Shown here: piece after piece, positions 38,023 to 46,482 of the stretch | Layout of the letters: the number at the start of each line of letters is the position of its first letter | Position numbering within the stretch: the first letter of the stretch is position 1 | Source: Ectothiorhodospira sp. BSL-9 | GTDB taxonomy: Bacteria; Pseudomonadota; Gammaproteobacteria; Ectothiorhodospirales; Ectothiorhodospiraceae | Assembly (NCBI RefSeq): GCF_001632845.1 | Contig: NZ_CP011994.1 | Span: 1,612,001 to 1,676,000 of the forward strand | Length of the DNA stretch: 64,000 nucleotides | Reading direction: 5' to 3' | The notes under the pieces: generated by a model | Seen by the model: the letters and a program-made list of their open reading frames with translations, nothing else | Databases searched by the model: none | What the model was told of the DNA's origin: nothing | Program-made: the position numbers and the translations under genes

Positions 38023-38919
38023 ATGGATCTGGAAAATAGCGAATACACCGAGGAAACGAGAAACCTGCTGCGTGAGGCAAAAGGGAATTGGGATGTTTTT
38101 ACCCTGGCCAAGGCGCGGGAAATGGCGGCGGCGGCTCGGGATTGGGAGGCAGCGCTTACCGATGTGGAACGCCCCTGGCTGTGCTGGAACGTCGATGAGG
38201 ACTGGTGCCGGATCCAGCAACGACTGGTCCGGACGGTAGGCTGGACGCCCGTTGTGGGCGGAGATCCGCGCTCCGGTACCCCACCGCTGGAGGCCGGCTC
38301 AATCGCGATAGATTTCAATGCCCGATTCAACTACCCGATCATGCATTTTCTATTTCCAATCGAGTTTGCCCATTTTTTCACGCGCAAGATAGCCTTCTGG
38401 CATTCCGATTTGGTTGTGCGAAAGCCCGTGATGCAACAACTGGCAAGGACCTTTGACACTCTCCCGGATGGCGCCACCGCCGCGGTTGACGTTCGGCGAC
38501 CCTGGTACAAGCGCTGGAATGGGCAGCGCGGCCGATTCTGGGAGTTGGCTGGCTGCACAACGGCCGGTGCGAGTCGGGACCAGTTTGAAAAAGGGGCTGG
38601 CTGGTGGCGCAATATCTGGCGCCATCCCAATTGCCCGGGGCATCTGCGGTCGAAGCTTCAGCGCCGGTATGATTACGACCATGGCGCTGGAATCCTCGCC
38701 TGGCATGAGGTTCATGGTGGTCGGGTCGTACCTCTGTCGCACGACCTTGTGGAGGAAGGCCATTGTACCAGGGTGAGTAACCCGAACTACGAGCGCCAAA
38801 GCCCGCAGGACGATCGCCGGGATTTGAGTAAGGACCTCAGCCACAATTTCGACCTGCGTGAAGTGTGCCAGCGACTGGAAATAGATGATCTGCTACCATC
38901 GATGCCCGAGTTTTCCTAA
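38023..38919 (+). CDS. Hypothetical protein of the Stealth-linked gene group
   Basis: 298-aa soluble protein without a family I can name. Notable segments are RPWLCWNVDEDWCRIQQRLV (a D-E-D stretch that could be a DxD-like metal site), YPIMHFLFPIEFAHFF, IAFWHSDLVV, WELAGCTTAGASRDQF and VEEGHCTRVSNPNY. The pattern of conserved-looking Trp, His, Cys and Asp positions recalls a GT-A type transferase, but no defining motif is certain. The ATG at 38023 follows GGCGGAAA. Located between the unknown 586-aa protein and a glycosyltransferase on the same strand. Confidence 0.62.
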   Translation: MDLENSEYTEETRNLLREAKGNWDVFTLAKAREMAAAARDWEAALTDVERPWLCWNVDEDWCRIQQRLVRTVGWTPVVGGDPRSGTPPLEAGSIAIDFNARFNYPIMHFLFPIEFAHFFTRKIAFWHSDLVVRKPVMQQLARTFDTLPDGATAAVDVRRPWYKRWNGQRGRFWELAGCTTAGASRDQFEKGAGWWRNIWRHPNCPGHLRSKLQRRYDYDHGAGILAWHEVHGGRVVPLSHDLVEEGHCTRVSNPNYERQSPQDDRRDLSKDLSHNFDLREVCQRLEIDDLLPSMPEFS

Positions 38920-38988
38920 CGAATTTCTGATCCTTGTCGCCCTGAATAAAGAGCGGCACAAGTATCAAATCCCGAGGGCTGACCATTG

Positions 38989-39903
38989 ATGAAACAAGCC
39001 AAGGCGCTGGTCAGGCGTCTATTGCCTGACCGGGTTGAAGCGGCGGCCACTCGTGTGGTTCGGACGACGGAAACCGCGATGCGGGTGCAGTACTTCAGCA
39101 TCCGGAACCGGCTGTCCACTCAAGGTCTTGGAGATTCACCGAACAAGCCGATCGTAAGTCTCACCACTTTTCCGGCCCGACTGGGACTGGTTCATCTGGC
39201 CATCGAGAGCCTTTTTCGGCAATCCGAGCCGCCGGGCTGTGTCTATCTGTGGCTTTATGAGGGTGAGGTTAAACACTCCGAACTGCCGTTGACACTTCGG
39301 CGCCTGGAGCGCCGTGGACTACGTATCGAGTTTGTTCCCGAAAATTTGCGCGGAGCCAAGAAACTGGTCTACGCCGCCCGGACTTTTCCCGAGCGCACGA
39401 TCGTTACCGCCGATGACGACCTGCTCTACCCTCGGGACTGGCTGCAACGGCTAACGCAGGCCGGTCTGGATACGCCGGGAGCGGTTATCTGCCACCGTGG
39501 CCATACGATCAGGCGGCGTCCGGATGGGGGCTTCCACCGTTACTGGGATTGCATGAGACTGGATCAGGGCGGGGCTGATCCGTCCTTCGCGTTGCTTCCC
39601 ACGGGAGGTGCTGGCGCCTTGTATCCGCCCGGTGCTCTCAGCTCTCAGATTTTTGATACTGAACTCATGCACCGACTCTGCCCCACAGCCGACGACATCT
39701 GGTTCAAGGCCATGACCCTGCTCAATGGGGTGAAGTCACGACGGGTTGCGGCACAGAACTTCATGCCCATCGTGATTCCCGGCAGTCAGGCGCAGGCGTT
39801 GATCCATGGCAACAAGCATGCTAACGATGAACAGATCGAGGCCACCTTCACCCACTTTGGTCTCAAGGACTATTTCCCCAGGGAGCCCGTCAGCCATGAG
39901 TAA
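38989..39903 (+). CDS. GT-A fold glycosyltransferase
   Basis: 304-aa probable glycosyltransferase. It contains PIVSLTTFPARLGLVHLAIE at the nucleotide-binding start, ESLFRQSEPPGCVYLWLYEG, the metal-binding acidic motif TIVTADDDLLYPRDWL, and an acceptor region (AVICHRGHTIRRR; PTGGAGALYPPGAL) seen in small glycosyltransferases of capsule clusters. The ATG at 38989 is preferred over the TTG immediately before it. Its last 8 bp overlap the next gene. It probably works with the Stealth protein on the same polymer. Sugar unknown. Confidence 0.8.
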   Translation: MKQAKALVRRLLPDRVEAAATRVVRTTETAMRVQYFSIRNRLSTQGLGDSPNKPIVSLTTFPARLGLVHLAIESLFRQSEPPGCVYLWLYEGEVKHSELPLTLRRLERRGLRIEFVPENLRGAKKLVYAARTFPERTIVTADDDLLYPRDWLQRLTQAGLDTPGAVICHRGHTIRRRPDGGFHRYWDCMRLDQGGADPSFALLPTGGAGALYPPGALSSQIFDTELMHRLCPTADDIWFKAMTLLNGVKSRRVAAQNFMPIVIPGSQAQALIHGNKHANDEQIEATFTHFGLKDYFPREPVSHE

Positions 39904-40924
39904 AGCCTACCGAGTGGTAAAACGCCTCAGCCCGGGTTTTATCTGGCGGCCCATGCGACGCACGCTTCATGACATTGCCATGGAAGCGGGGTATCGGCGT
40001 GATGCAGAGGGGCCACCATGTGATTTGCGGGGGTTGATTGACGATCCCTTTGAGGCGCTTCGCCGTGCCAATGGCCATACGGCACTGGTGGAGATTCCGC
40101 TGGCCAAGTGTCGCACTTTGCATGCGCTGGCCTTCCCGGCAGCCCAGGAGTCGGATAACCCTTACATCCTGACTGCGCGTTGGATTCGAGCCACTCCATC
40201 GGCTCAAGCCCTTGCGGATCGTTCGCCGCTGGCGGCCTACTTCGAGGCCGTACAGCCGACAAGCGCTGCGGACCTGTTTGGTGTGGCGAGTGAGCCGCTC
40301 TCTCGTCTGGAACCCATGGGAGCTGAGTTCCCTTGGCAAGGTAGGGGGGGGCGCATGGTTAAATTGCGACGATTAAATACAGCCAAAATGCATGCGCTCG
40401 CCAAAGGTTTTGCGTTGGATGGTCTTCACGGGTGGCATCACTATGGACCAGTCGCCGAGGAGAAATTTACGCTGGAGTTTACCCGCACTGCTACGCTGGT
40501 GGACTCTATAGAAGATCGCGGGTATCAAGTCACTGTAGCAGCGCACCCCTCCCGGTTAGGGGAAACTCCGATTAGAGGAGCGGTGCTCGTGAATGAGCAG
40601 GGCGGGTGGCGATATGCCGTCGATGATGGTCAGCACCGGGTCTCGGTTCTCGCGGCATTGGGCTTCACCTCGTTCTCCGGCGTCGTGCGCCCCCAGGCGG
40701 TCTATCATCGTTCCAGCGTCGAACAGTGGCCAGGGGTGATTGCCGGCGATCTCGACGCCGAGGCGGCCAGGCAACTCTTTGATCGGGTTTTTGCCGGGCA
40801 GCAGCCGGGTTTCGTGAAATCCACGTGGGGGCCGGTGGCCGAACGCTTCAGGCAGGCCTTGAGTGATCAACCCGGGGGCAATTCACGGCGCTCCGTGGAC
40901 CCGAACCAGCCCGGTGCGGTGTGA
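39896..40924 (+). CDS. ParB/sulfiredoxin-like domain protein of unknown role
   Basis: 342-aa protein. Near the C-terminal third it carries YAVDDGQHRVSVLAALGFTS, which matches the D-G-x-H-R core of the ParB/sulfiredoxin fold (nucleotide-dependent phosphotransfer or CTP binding in known members). The N-terminal part (WRPMRRTLHDIAMEAGYRRD) is basic. The ATG at 39896 overlaps the glycosyltransferase stop by 8 bp; earlier frame-open codons fall inside that gene. It abuts the Stealth gene. Such a domain next to a sugar-phosphate transferase suggests a phosphotransfer or kinase role rather than DNA partition; this is inference. Confidence 0.65.
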   Translation: MSKAYRVVKRLSPGFIWRPMRRTLHDIAMEAGYRRDAEGPPCDLRGLIDDPFEALRRANGHTALVEIPLAKCRTLHALAFPAAQESDNPYILTARWIRATPSAQALADRSPLAAYFEAVQPTSAADLFGVASEPLSRLEPMGAEFPWQGRGGRMVKLRRLNTAKMHALAKGFALDGLHGWHHYGPVAEEKFTLEFTRTATLVDSIEDRGYQVTVAAHPSRLGETPIRGAVLVNEQGGWRYAVDDGQHRVSVLAALGFTSFSGVVRPQAVYHRSSVEQWPGVIAGDLDAEAARQLFDRVFAGQQPGFVKSTWGPVAERFRQALSDQPGGNSRRSVDPNQPGAV

Positions 40925-41865
40925 TGGTGGATGCAGTCATCACCTGGGTTGACGGGGCTGATCCGGCGCATCGCGCGAAGCGGGTGCGCTGGCTGGCGAA
41001 GGTGCAGGGGCGCGAAGCTAAGCCCAGGCCCGGCACGGCGGACACCCGCTGGGACTCCCGGTTCGAACTGTATTACTGCATTCGGTTGATTCGTCGCAAT
41101 GCCCCCTGGATCCAGCGTATCTTTCTCGTGACCGATGACCAGCGCCCGGACTGGCTCACGGATCAGGAGGCTCAGCGCAACAATGTGGTGCTTGTGGATC
41201 ACAAAACCATCTTTGCAGGACATGAGCACGTCCTGCCCACGTTTAATTCGACGGCCATCGATACCGTGCTTCACCGAATACCGGGATTGTCCGAGCGTTA
41301 TCTTTATTTCAATGACGATGTGTTCTTGTTGCGGCCTACGCGGGAGCAGGATTATTTCGACGGCGAACACGGGCGCTGGCGGGGTCGGTTCCAGAAACGC
41401 TACACGGTCAAGAAGCTGGTTCAGCTCCTGCGCTGGCTCACCCGGACGCCAAAACGCGATGGCTACGTGGGAGTGCGCAAAGAACAGACTATCCTTGGCC
41501 AAAAGCGGATGTTTATCATGGCGCATGCCCCCTATCCATTTGTCCGCAGCCTCACTCGTGAGCTGATTGAACTCGACGGGCGACTGGAGCGGAACATCGT
41601 CCATCGATTTCGCCACTGGGATACCTTTTGTGTTCCGTCGTTGCTGGCCAACTATGGTCTGATGCAAGGCCGAGCCAGGAAGGGCCCGAACGACTGGGAG
41701 TACATCCATGCTCACCACACCGAGGATGAAATCCTGCGGCGCCTGGAACGCTGCCGCCGGGATGAGAAGATCAAGTCGCTCTGTGTGCAGTCGCTGGATA
41801 TGATGCCGGATAACCTCCAAACACAGATCGAAATGCTCTTGCGCGAATGTCTCCAGAAGGCCTGA
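40924..41865 (+). CDS. Stealth-family capsular polysaccharide phosphotransferase
   Basis: 313-aa protein with all the Stealth blocks: CR1 VDAVITWVDGADP, CR2 RFELYYCIRLIRRNAPWIQR with IFLVTDDQ and HVLPTFNSTAIDTVLHRIPG, then LYFNDDVFLLRP, CR3 MAHAPYPFVRS and CR4 WEYIHAHHTEDEI. Characterised Stealth proteins move hexose-1-phosphate (or GlcNAc-1-phosphate) to a growing glycan and form phosphodiester-linked polymers. ATG 40924, or the GTG three bases earlier; both overlap the preceding stop. Cytoplasmic. It implies that this locus can make or decorate a polymer with sugar-phosphate links. Confidence 0.92.
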   Translation: MVDAVITWVDGADPAHRAKRVRWLAKVQGREAKPRPGTADTRWDSRFELYYCIRLIRRNAPWIQRIFLVTDDQRPDWLTDQEAQRNNVVLVDHKTIFAGHEHVLPTFNSTAIDTVLHRIPGLSERYLYFNDDVFLLRPTREQDYFDGEHGRWRGRFQKRYTVKKLVQLLRWLTRTPKRDGYVGVRKEQTILGQKRMFIMAHAPYPFVRSLTRELIELDGRLERNIVHRFRHWDTFCVPSLLANYGLMQGRARKGPNDWEYIHAHHTEDEILRRLERCRRDEKIKSLCVQSLDMMPDNLQTQIEMLLRECLQKA

Positions 41866-41990
41866 GTGTAGGGCGCCGGGATGTTCAAATTGCATTGCCG
41901 TACCAACACCATGCCGCTCATTGAGAGATCATGAACCTCCTCGGTTTTCCTTGGGGTCTTTTGGAGTCCCTGAGAATGATGCCGGGAACC

Positions 41991-42094
41991 TATTAACCCG
42001 GCAATCAAACAAATCACTTTATCTTGCTTTTATTTGCTTCAAAATCAGCGACTTAACGGAGCCACGACGAACATGAATGGTCGCCGGGTTAATA
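41991..42094. repeat. 104-bp MITE-like repeat, copy A
   Basis: The 12-bp ends TATTAACCCGGC and GCCGGGTTAATA are perfect inverted repeats. The body is A+T-rich and non-coding. It matches copy B (50691-50794, reversed) without gaps at 84 of 104 positions by hand count. TA at each outer end suggests insertion at a TA dinucleotide, as for IS630/Tc1-type elements. The right end overlaps the last bases of the ABC transporter gene and holds its stop codon. Confidence 0.8.
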
Positions 42095-43894
42095 GCTTGC
42101 ACCCGCGACGAGCTCTTGGAAATCCTGACTCGAACTGGACAATTGATCCCAGTCGCCGGCAGCGACCACTCGGCCGTGGTTGAGCACGTAGATGTGATCA
42201 CAGGGCTTCACGGTGGACAGTCGGTGCGCCACTAGGATGATCGTCTTTTCTCCAGCCAGGTTGTGTATGGCCTCCATCACTGCATGTTCAGTGGCGTTGT
42301 CCAGCGCACTGGTGGCTTCATCAAAGAACAGCACCGCCGGGTCGCGATAAAGAGCGCGGGCGATACCGATGCGCTGGCGCTGGCCCCCCGAGAGGCGGGT
42401 GCCCCGTTCGCCAATGAGGGTGTTATAGCGATCCGGTAACTCCTCGGTCACGAAGTGATGCAGGTTGGCGAGCCGTGCGGCCTTTTCCACTGCGGTATGG
42501 TCGATCTGGTCTTCGGGCAAGCCCAATGCGATGTTAGCGGCTACCGATTGATCCGCAAGGAAGATGTGCTGTGGTACGTAGCCGATGGCCGCCTGCCAGT
42601 TTCGCGTGTTATTTGAGTCGAGTCGGGTATCGTCGATGTGTATTTCGCCGCGCTCGGGTGTGAGCAGCCCCAACAGAAGATCCACAATCGTGCTCTTGCC
42701 CGCGCCGGAGGAGCCAACGAAGCCCACAGTGGTATTGGCCCCTATTTGGAGTGACATGTCATCGATCGCGATTTTTTCGTATTCCGGGTAGCGGTAGGTG
42801 ACATCGGTCATCCGGATCGCCGTTTTGGGTTTTAACGGAATGGTTGCTTGCGACGTGTTGGGAAGGGGCGTGCTGCCGGGGTGGCGGCCAAGATCCTTGA
42901 TGATGTTGTCAACGGCGGCGGTGCTGAACCGCAGAGTGGTCATGGTAGAGAAGATCTTCTGAAATGCTGGGATCAACTGTCTACCGGCGAGGGCGTAAAC
43001 CCCGATCAGGGGCAGCGCCTGGGCGAGCCCACCGTCTCCGGCCATCAGGAACAGCACCAGGAGCAGTACGCCCCCAAACGCGATCGCCTCAATGGCGTAT
43101 TTCGGCATGCTTTGCAGCAGCAGAGCATTAGCCTGGTGGAGGGCATACCTCTTTGAGGGTCGCCGATAGCGTTCCAGATAGTCGCGTTCGCGACCGAGCA
43201 GGCGAATTTCCTTGGCTCCGGCAAAGGCTTCGGCCGCTGCCGTAAAACGTTGGCGGTTGGCCTCCACCCGGTCTTTTCCGATGCGACCCAGCCAGGTGCG
43301 GGCGAGGAGGTAGATGCCGCCATAGATACTGCCTAACAATAGTGCAACCGTTATGGAAAGTGCCGGATCCACCACGATCAGGAGCGCTATGATGAAAAGG
43401 GCCAGCAGGATCTGACTGACAAGACGCATCAGCGGCATGATCGCGCCGTTGGTGGCGTGGGTTGTTTCTTCCAGGATGGTTTTGGCCAGGTCTCCCGAGT
43501 TGCGGCCCAGAAAGAAGATGAAGGGGCGGCGCAGGTAGTCGCCCATCAGTCGCCGGGATAATTCATATTGCTGCATGTGCCCGAAGCGGGTAATGGCCCA
43601 GTGGGTGAAGGCCTGCAGGGCGGTACCGGTCAGGAAAATCACGAACGCCGCGACACCAAGGAAGTAAAGGAATCTGTCTGTGGACTCGAAGCCAAACCAC
43701 TCGAACAGGGTGCTGAGGAGACTGTTGGAGTGTACGACCTCAGGGTCGGAAAGTACTGCCAGGAAGGGCATGACAGACGCGACCCCCGCCGTCTGCATGA
43801 AGGCGGTGAAGATCATCAGGATCATCAAGATGACCACTTTGCTGCGGTCTCTGCGGTCGATCAGCCTGACGGTCTTGCGAACGATTTCCAGCAT
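42089..43894 (-). CDS. ABC exporter, fused membrane and ATPase domains (MsbA/PglK-like)
   Basis: About 601-aa half transporter that probably flips a lipid-linked glycan or exports a product. About six membrane segments lie in residues 15-310 (ILMILMIFTAFMQTAG; FLYFLGVAAFVIFLTGTALQ). The ATPase domain has Walker A GSSGAGKST, signature LSGGQRQRIG, Walker B VLFFDEATSALD and H-loop VAHRLST. The ATG at 43894 follows GGAGAA; a longer frame to 43966 lacks support. The stop codon TAA lies in the terminal repeat of the MITE-like element. Last gene of the minus-strand group 42-50.5 kb. Confidence 0.92.
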   Translation of the reverse strand: MLEIVRKTVRLIDRRDRSKVVILMILMIFTAFMQTAGVASVMPFLAVLSDPEVVHSNSLLSTLFEWFGFESTDRFLYFLGVAAFVIFLTGTALQAFTHWAITRFGHMQQYELSRRLMGDYLRRPFIFFLGRNSGDLAKTILEETTHATNGAIMPLMRLVSQILLALFIIALLIVVDPALSITVALLLGSIYGGIYLLARTWLGRIGKDRVEANRQRFTAAAEAFAGAKEIRLLGRERDYLERYRRPSKRYALHQANALLLQSMPKYAIEAIAFGGVLLLVLFLMAGDGGLAQALPLIGVYALAGRQLIPAFQKIFSTMTTLRFSTAAVDNIIKDLGRHPGSTPLPNTSQATIPLKPKTAIRMTDVTYRYPEYEKIAIDDMSLQIGANTTVGFVGSSGAGKSTIVDLLLGLLTPERGEIHIDDTRLDSNNTRNWQAAIGYVPQHIFLADQSVAANIALGLPEDQIDHTAVEKAARLANLHHFVTEELPDRYNTLIGERGTRLSGGQRQRIGIARALYRDPAVLFFDEATSALDNATEHAVMEAIHNLAGEKTIILVAHRLSTVKPCDHIYVLNHGRVVAAGDWDQLSSSSQDFQELVAGASY

Positions 43895-44007
43895 GAGGGG
43901 AATTTTCTCCGGGTAGTGCGACCACACTGTGCGCCCTGCTGGGGCGTTTCTGTGTGATTTTTTCAACGGTCATAAATATCTGGCAACGGGCTTGAGATAT
44001 TCGTCGA

Positions 44008-44712
44008 TTATGCTGATGTGCAAGCCTTCTTATGGAAAATGACGACTCGGCCGATAGGTGGCTTGCTCCAAAGGCCCATCCTATAGTGACTGTCATGAAT
44101 GACTTCAAAATAAGGGGAATTATCAAACAGATTCCTGTGTAATGGGTTTTGATAAATGACCAGGATTTCCCCGTTCTCGTTTTGGGGTAATTCCGTCAGT
44201 TTGGCCAGTACCTCGGCTAGAATAGGGGAACCGAAAGGGTTGAAGAGGTAAACCAAAAGATTTCCGGCAGGGTATTCAACTTCCCTGGCATCGCCATGAC
44301 GGCACTCAATGGCATCAAGGCGGTTAGCAGAGGGCCGATAGCGCCGGAGGTTGTTCAATGAGGCCTCATGAAGATGAAGGTCATATTCGATGCCCAGGAT
44401 TCGTTGGAAGGGATGGTGCGCAGCCAGCATCAATGCCTTACCCTTACCAGAGCCCAGGTCTACGAAGGTGTATCCACGCAAGTCGACATCCAGTTGGGCA
44501 ATGATCTTATGAAACAATCGATGCGGAACGCCTTCGTAACCTTCGTGGTGGCTCGGTAGCTCCATACCTTGAGCGCCTATGTCACATCGAGTGTCGGTGC
44601 CGTGCCTTATATCAAAGTCTGTGAGCAGGAATTTGATATTCTTCGGGACTAAAGCGAGCGTTCCGATCCATCCATTTTGGTCAATGGATTTGCGTAGCTT
44701 GGCTGAAATCAT
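44008..44712 (-). CDS. Class I SAM-dependent methyltransferase
   Basis: 234-aa methyltransferase with motif I YTFVDLGSGKGKALMLAAHH and motif II RILGIEYDLHLHEASLNNLR. The LVYLFNPFGSPILAEVL segment carries an NPF-like motif in the place of the usual acidic or NPPY residues. N-terminal DFDIRHGTDTRCDIGAQGME is similar to a group of uncharacterised methyltransferases. The start overlaps the stop of the adenylating ligase gene by 4 bp (ATGA), so the two are coupled. It could methylate the activated acyl or amino acid group or a sugar. Confidence 0.8.
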   Translation of the reverse strand: MISAKLRKSIDQNGWIGTLALVPKNIKFLLTDFDIRHGTDTRCDIGAQGMELPSHHEGYEGVPHRLFHKIIAQLDVDLRGYTFVDLGSGKGKALMLAAHHPFQRILGIEYDLHLHEASLNNLRRYRPSANRLDAIECRHGDAREVEYPAGNLLVYLFNPFGSPILAEVLAKLTELPQNENGEILVIYQNPLHRNLFDNSPYFEVIHDSHYRMGLWSKPPIGRVVIFHKKACTSA

Positions 44713-46325
44713 CCGCCCTCCGATTTTTGCTCCAGTCGCTCTAATAGAGCTTTTCGATCGACTTTCCCATTAACATTCAACGGAAGTGCATCAAGGGTCA
44801 GGATCTGCCGTGGCACCATCACCATGGGCAGGCGCTCTTTAAGCTGGTCACGCATGAGTTCTGTGGAAAATGTGCCGCCGCAGATGAATCCGACGAGTCC
44901 AGCTGCTCCGCTAGATGTGAGTGGCCAACCTAGAGCGACCGCCTGATCCGTGCCAGAGACATCTCTAAGCGCCTGTTCCACTTCGCCGAGTTCAATGCGC
45001 ACCCCCCCGATCTTGATCTGATGATCAATCCTGCCAAGGAAGATATAGGGCTTACCAGGCTCGGGCTGCCGTACCAAGTCCCCGGTGCGGTAGTAGCGCC
45101 TGGCTTGGTCTGGTAACTGCATGAAGGCGGCTTCGGTACGTTTGTCGTCCTTCCAGTATCCCTGGGTGACATGCTGACCGGCAATGAGCAACTCGCCATC
45201 GTGGCCAGGTGAAACGGCACTGAATGCTTCATCCACTACAAGAAAGCTTACACCATTACCTGGGTAGCCGATGGGTACCATGCCATGTTCGCATTCAGAC
45301 GGCGAGTGTTCTCGATCCCATCGGTAATAGGCAGAATCTACCGTGCACTCGGTCGGGCCATATGCATTGTCGATTTCTGCATTTGGCGCAGCCTCGCACA
45401 TGGCCAAGGCAAGGTCTGAAGACAGCGCTTCACCCCCAAAACGGCATAAGCGCAACAATGGGAAACGACCAGCCCGCCATCCGTTTCGGCGGCTCATGGC
45501 GTGACCGGCCGAAGGGACGATGTCTATCACTGTGAGGGATTTATCCAGAATGTAACGATTGGGGTTGATCCATTCACTGGCAGAAGGCACACACAGGCAA
45601 GCCCCTACTGACCATGAAACGAATAGGTCAAACAAGGAGGAATCGAAGGTGATGTCGTAGAATTGGGAAAAACGATCATTTTCGTTGATGCCCCAAGGGA
45701 TATAGCGATCCAGCGACATTTCAACAAAGCTGACAAGATTGCTATGTGACATCCCCACTCCCTTGGGGGTGCCGGTGCTTCCCGAGGTAAAAAACAGGTA
45801 GCCCAGGTCATCAGGATTGGCAGGCGGTGGCGTCCATGAGGGATCGAATCCGAGATCCGGGACTGAAACGAAGTTGTGTTCCGGCCAGCGAGCCGCGAAC
45901 TCGTCCGGGATCTCGCCCGACGGGAGCACAAGAGTCAAAGCGGCGTCCAGGCAATCAAGGAATTCTGGCAGGAGCTTGACCGCACCGGCATCAACGACGA
46001 TAGTCCTCAAACCTGAAAGGTTGATCATGTGTCGAATGCGGGCAGGAGGGAACGCAGGGTTAAGGGGCACGATCCCAAAACCTGCCATCAGGCCGCCCAA
46101 TATGCCGGTATACACTGGTAAAGTGCGCGACCCCAGGATCCCCACTAAGGAGGTGTCAGCTTGCTTACCAGTTTGTAAAAGGCTTTGCCCTACACGCTGT
46201 GCATGATGAAGAAGTTGAGCATAGGTCAACACCTGCCCTTCCACATCGATTGCCGGTCGTTCCGGGAAAGATGCTGCGGAGGAGAGGAAGAACCTGTGGA
46301 GGCCGTCGGTTTTCTCGATGTTCAT
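44709..46325 (-). CDS. AMP-forming ligase, amino-acid adenylation (DltA/NRPS A-domain) type
   Basis: 538-aa ANL-superfamily enzyme that should activate a carboxylic acid with ATP and load it on a carrier. Motifs: A3 LFFTSGSTGTPKGVGMSHSN, A4 region FYDITFDSSLFDLFV, A5 NAYGPTECTVDSAYY, A7 YRTGDLV, A8 GRIDHQIKIGGVRIELGEVE and A10 NVNGKVDRKALL with the catalytic Lys. The A4/A5 region looks more like NRPS A-domains and DltA than fatty acyl ligases, so an amino acid substrate is likely. No fused carrier; the free ACPs at 30.7 and 32.7 kb are candidates. Confidence 0.88.
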   Translation of the reverse strand: MNIEKTDGLHRFFLSSAASFPERPAIDVEGQVLTYAQLLHHAQRVGQSLLQTGKQADTSLVGILGSRTLPVYTGILGGLMAGFGIVPLNPAFPPARIRHMINLSGLRTIVVDAGAVKLLPEFLDCLDAALTLVLPSGEIPDEFAARWPEHNFVSVPDLGFDPSWTPPPANPDDLGYLFFTSGSTGTPKGVGMSHSNLVSFVEMSLDRYIPWGINENDRFSQFYDITFDSSLFDLFVSWSVGACLCVPSASEWINPNRYILDKSLTVIDIVPSAGHAMSRRNGWRAGRFPLLRLCRFGGEALSSDLALAMCEAAPNAEIDNAYGPTECTVDSAYYRWDREHSPSECEHGMVPIGYPGNGVSFLVVDEAFSAVSPGHDGELLIAGQHVTQGYWKDDKRTEAAFMQLPDQARRYYRTGDLVRQPEPGKPYIFLGRIDHQIKIGGVRIELGEVEQALRDVSGTDQAVALGWPLTSSGAAGLVGFICGGTFSTELMRDQLKERLPMVMVPRQILTLDALPLNVNGKVDRKALLERLEQKSEGG

Positions 46326-46482
46326 ATTTGCGGGTTCCCTCCTTCCAGTGTGTTTATCGGGTCAGCTGCAAGCTTGCCCGCGGGAATTGGGACTCTCGTG
46401 CATTCGTCTGCCACGGGCCATGGTAGCACGAAGATAATTCCGAGCCTATGGAGTCCGGCGATCTAACGGTAGCCGCATCCGG

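Noticed and set aside
44709-46325. NRPS module
   Set aside because: Only a stand-alone adenylation domain is present; no condensation domain or fused carrier.
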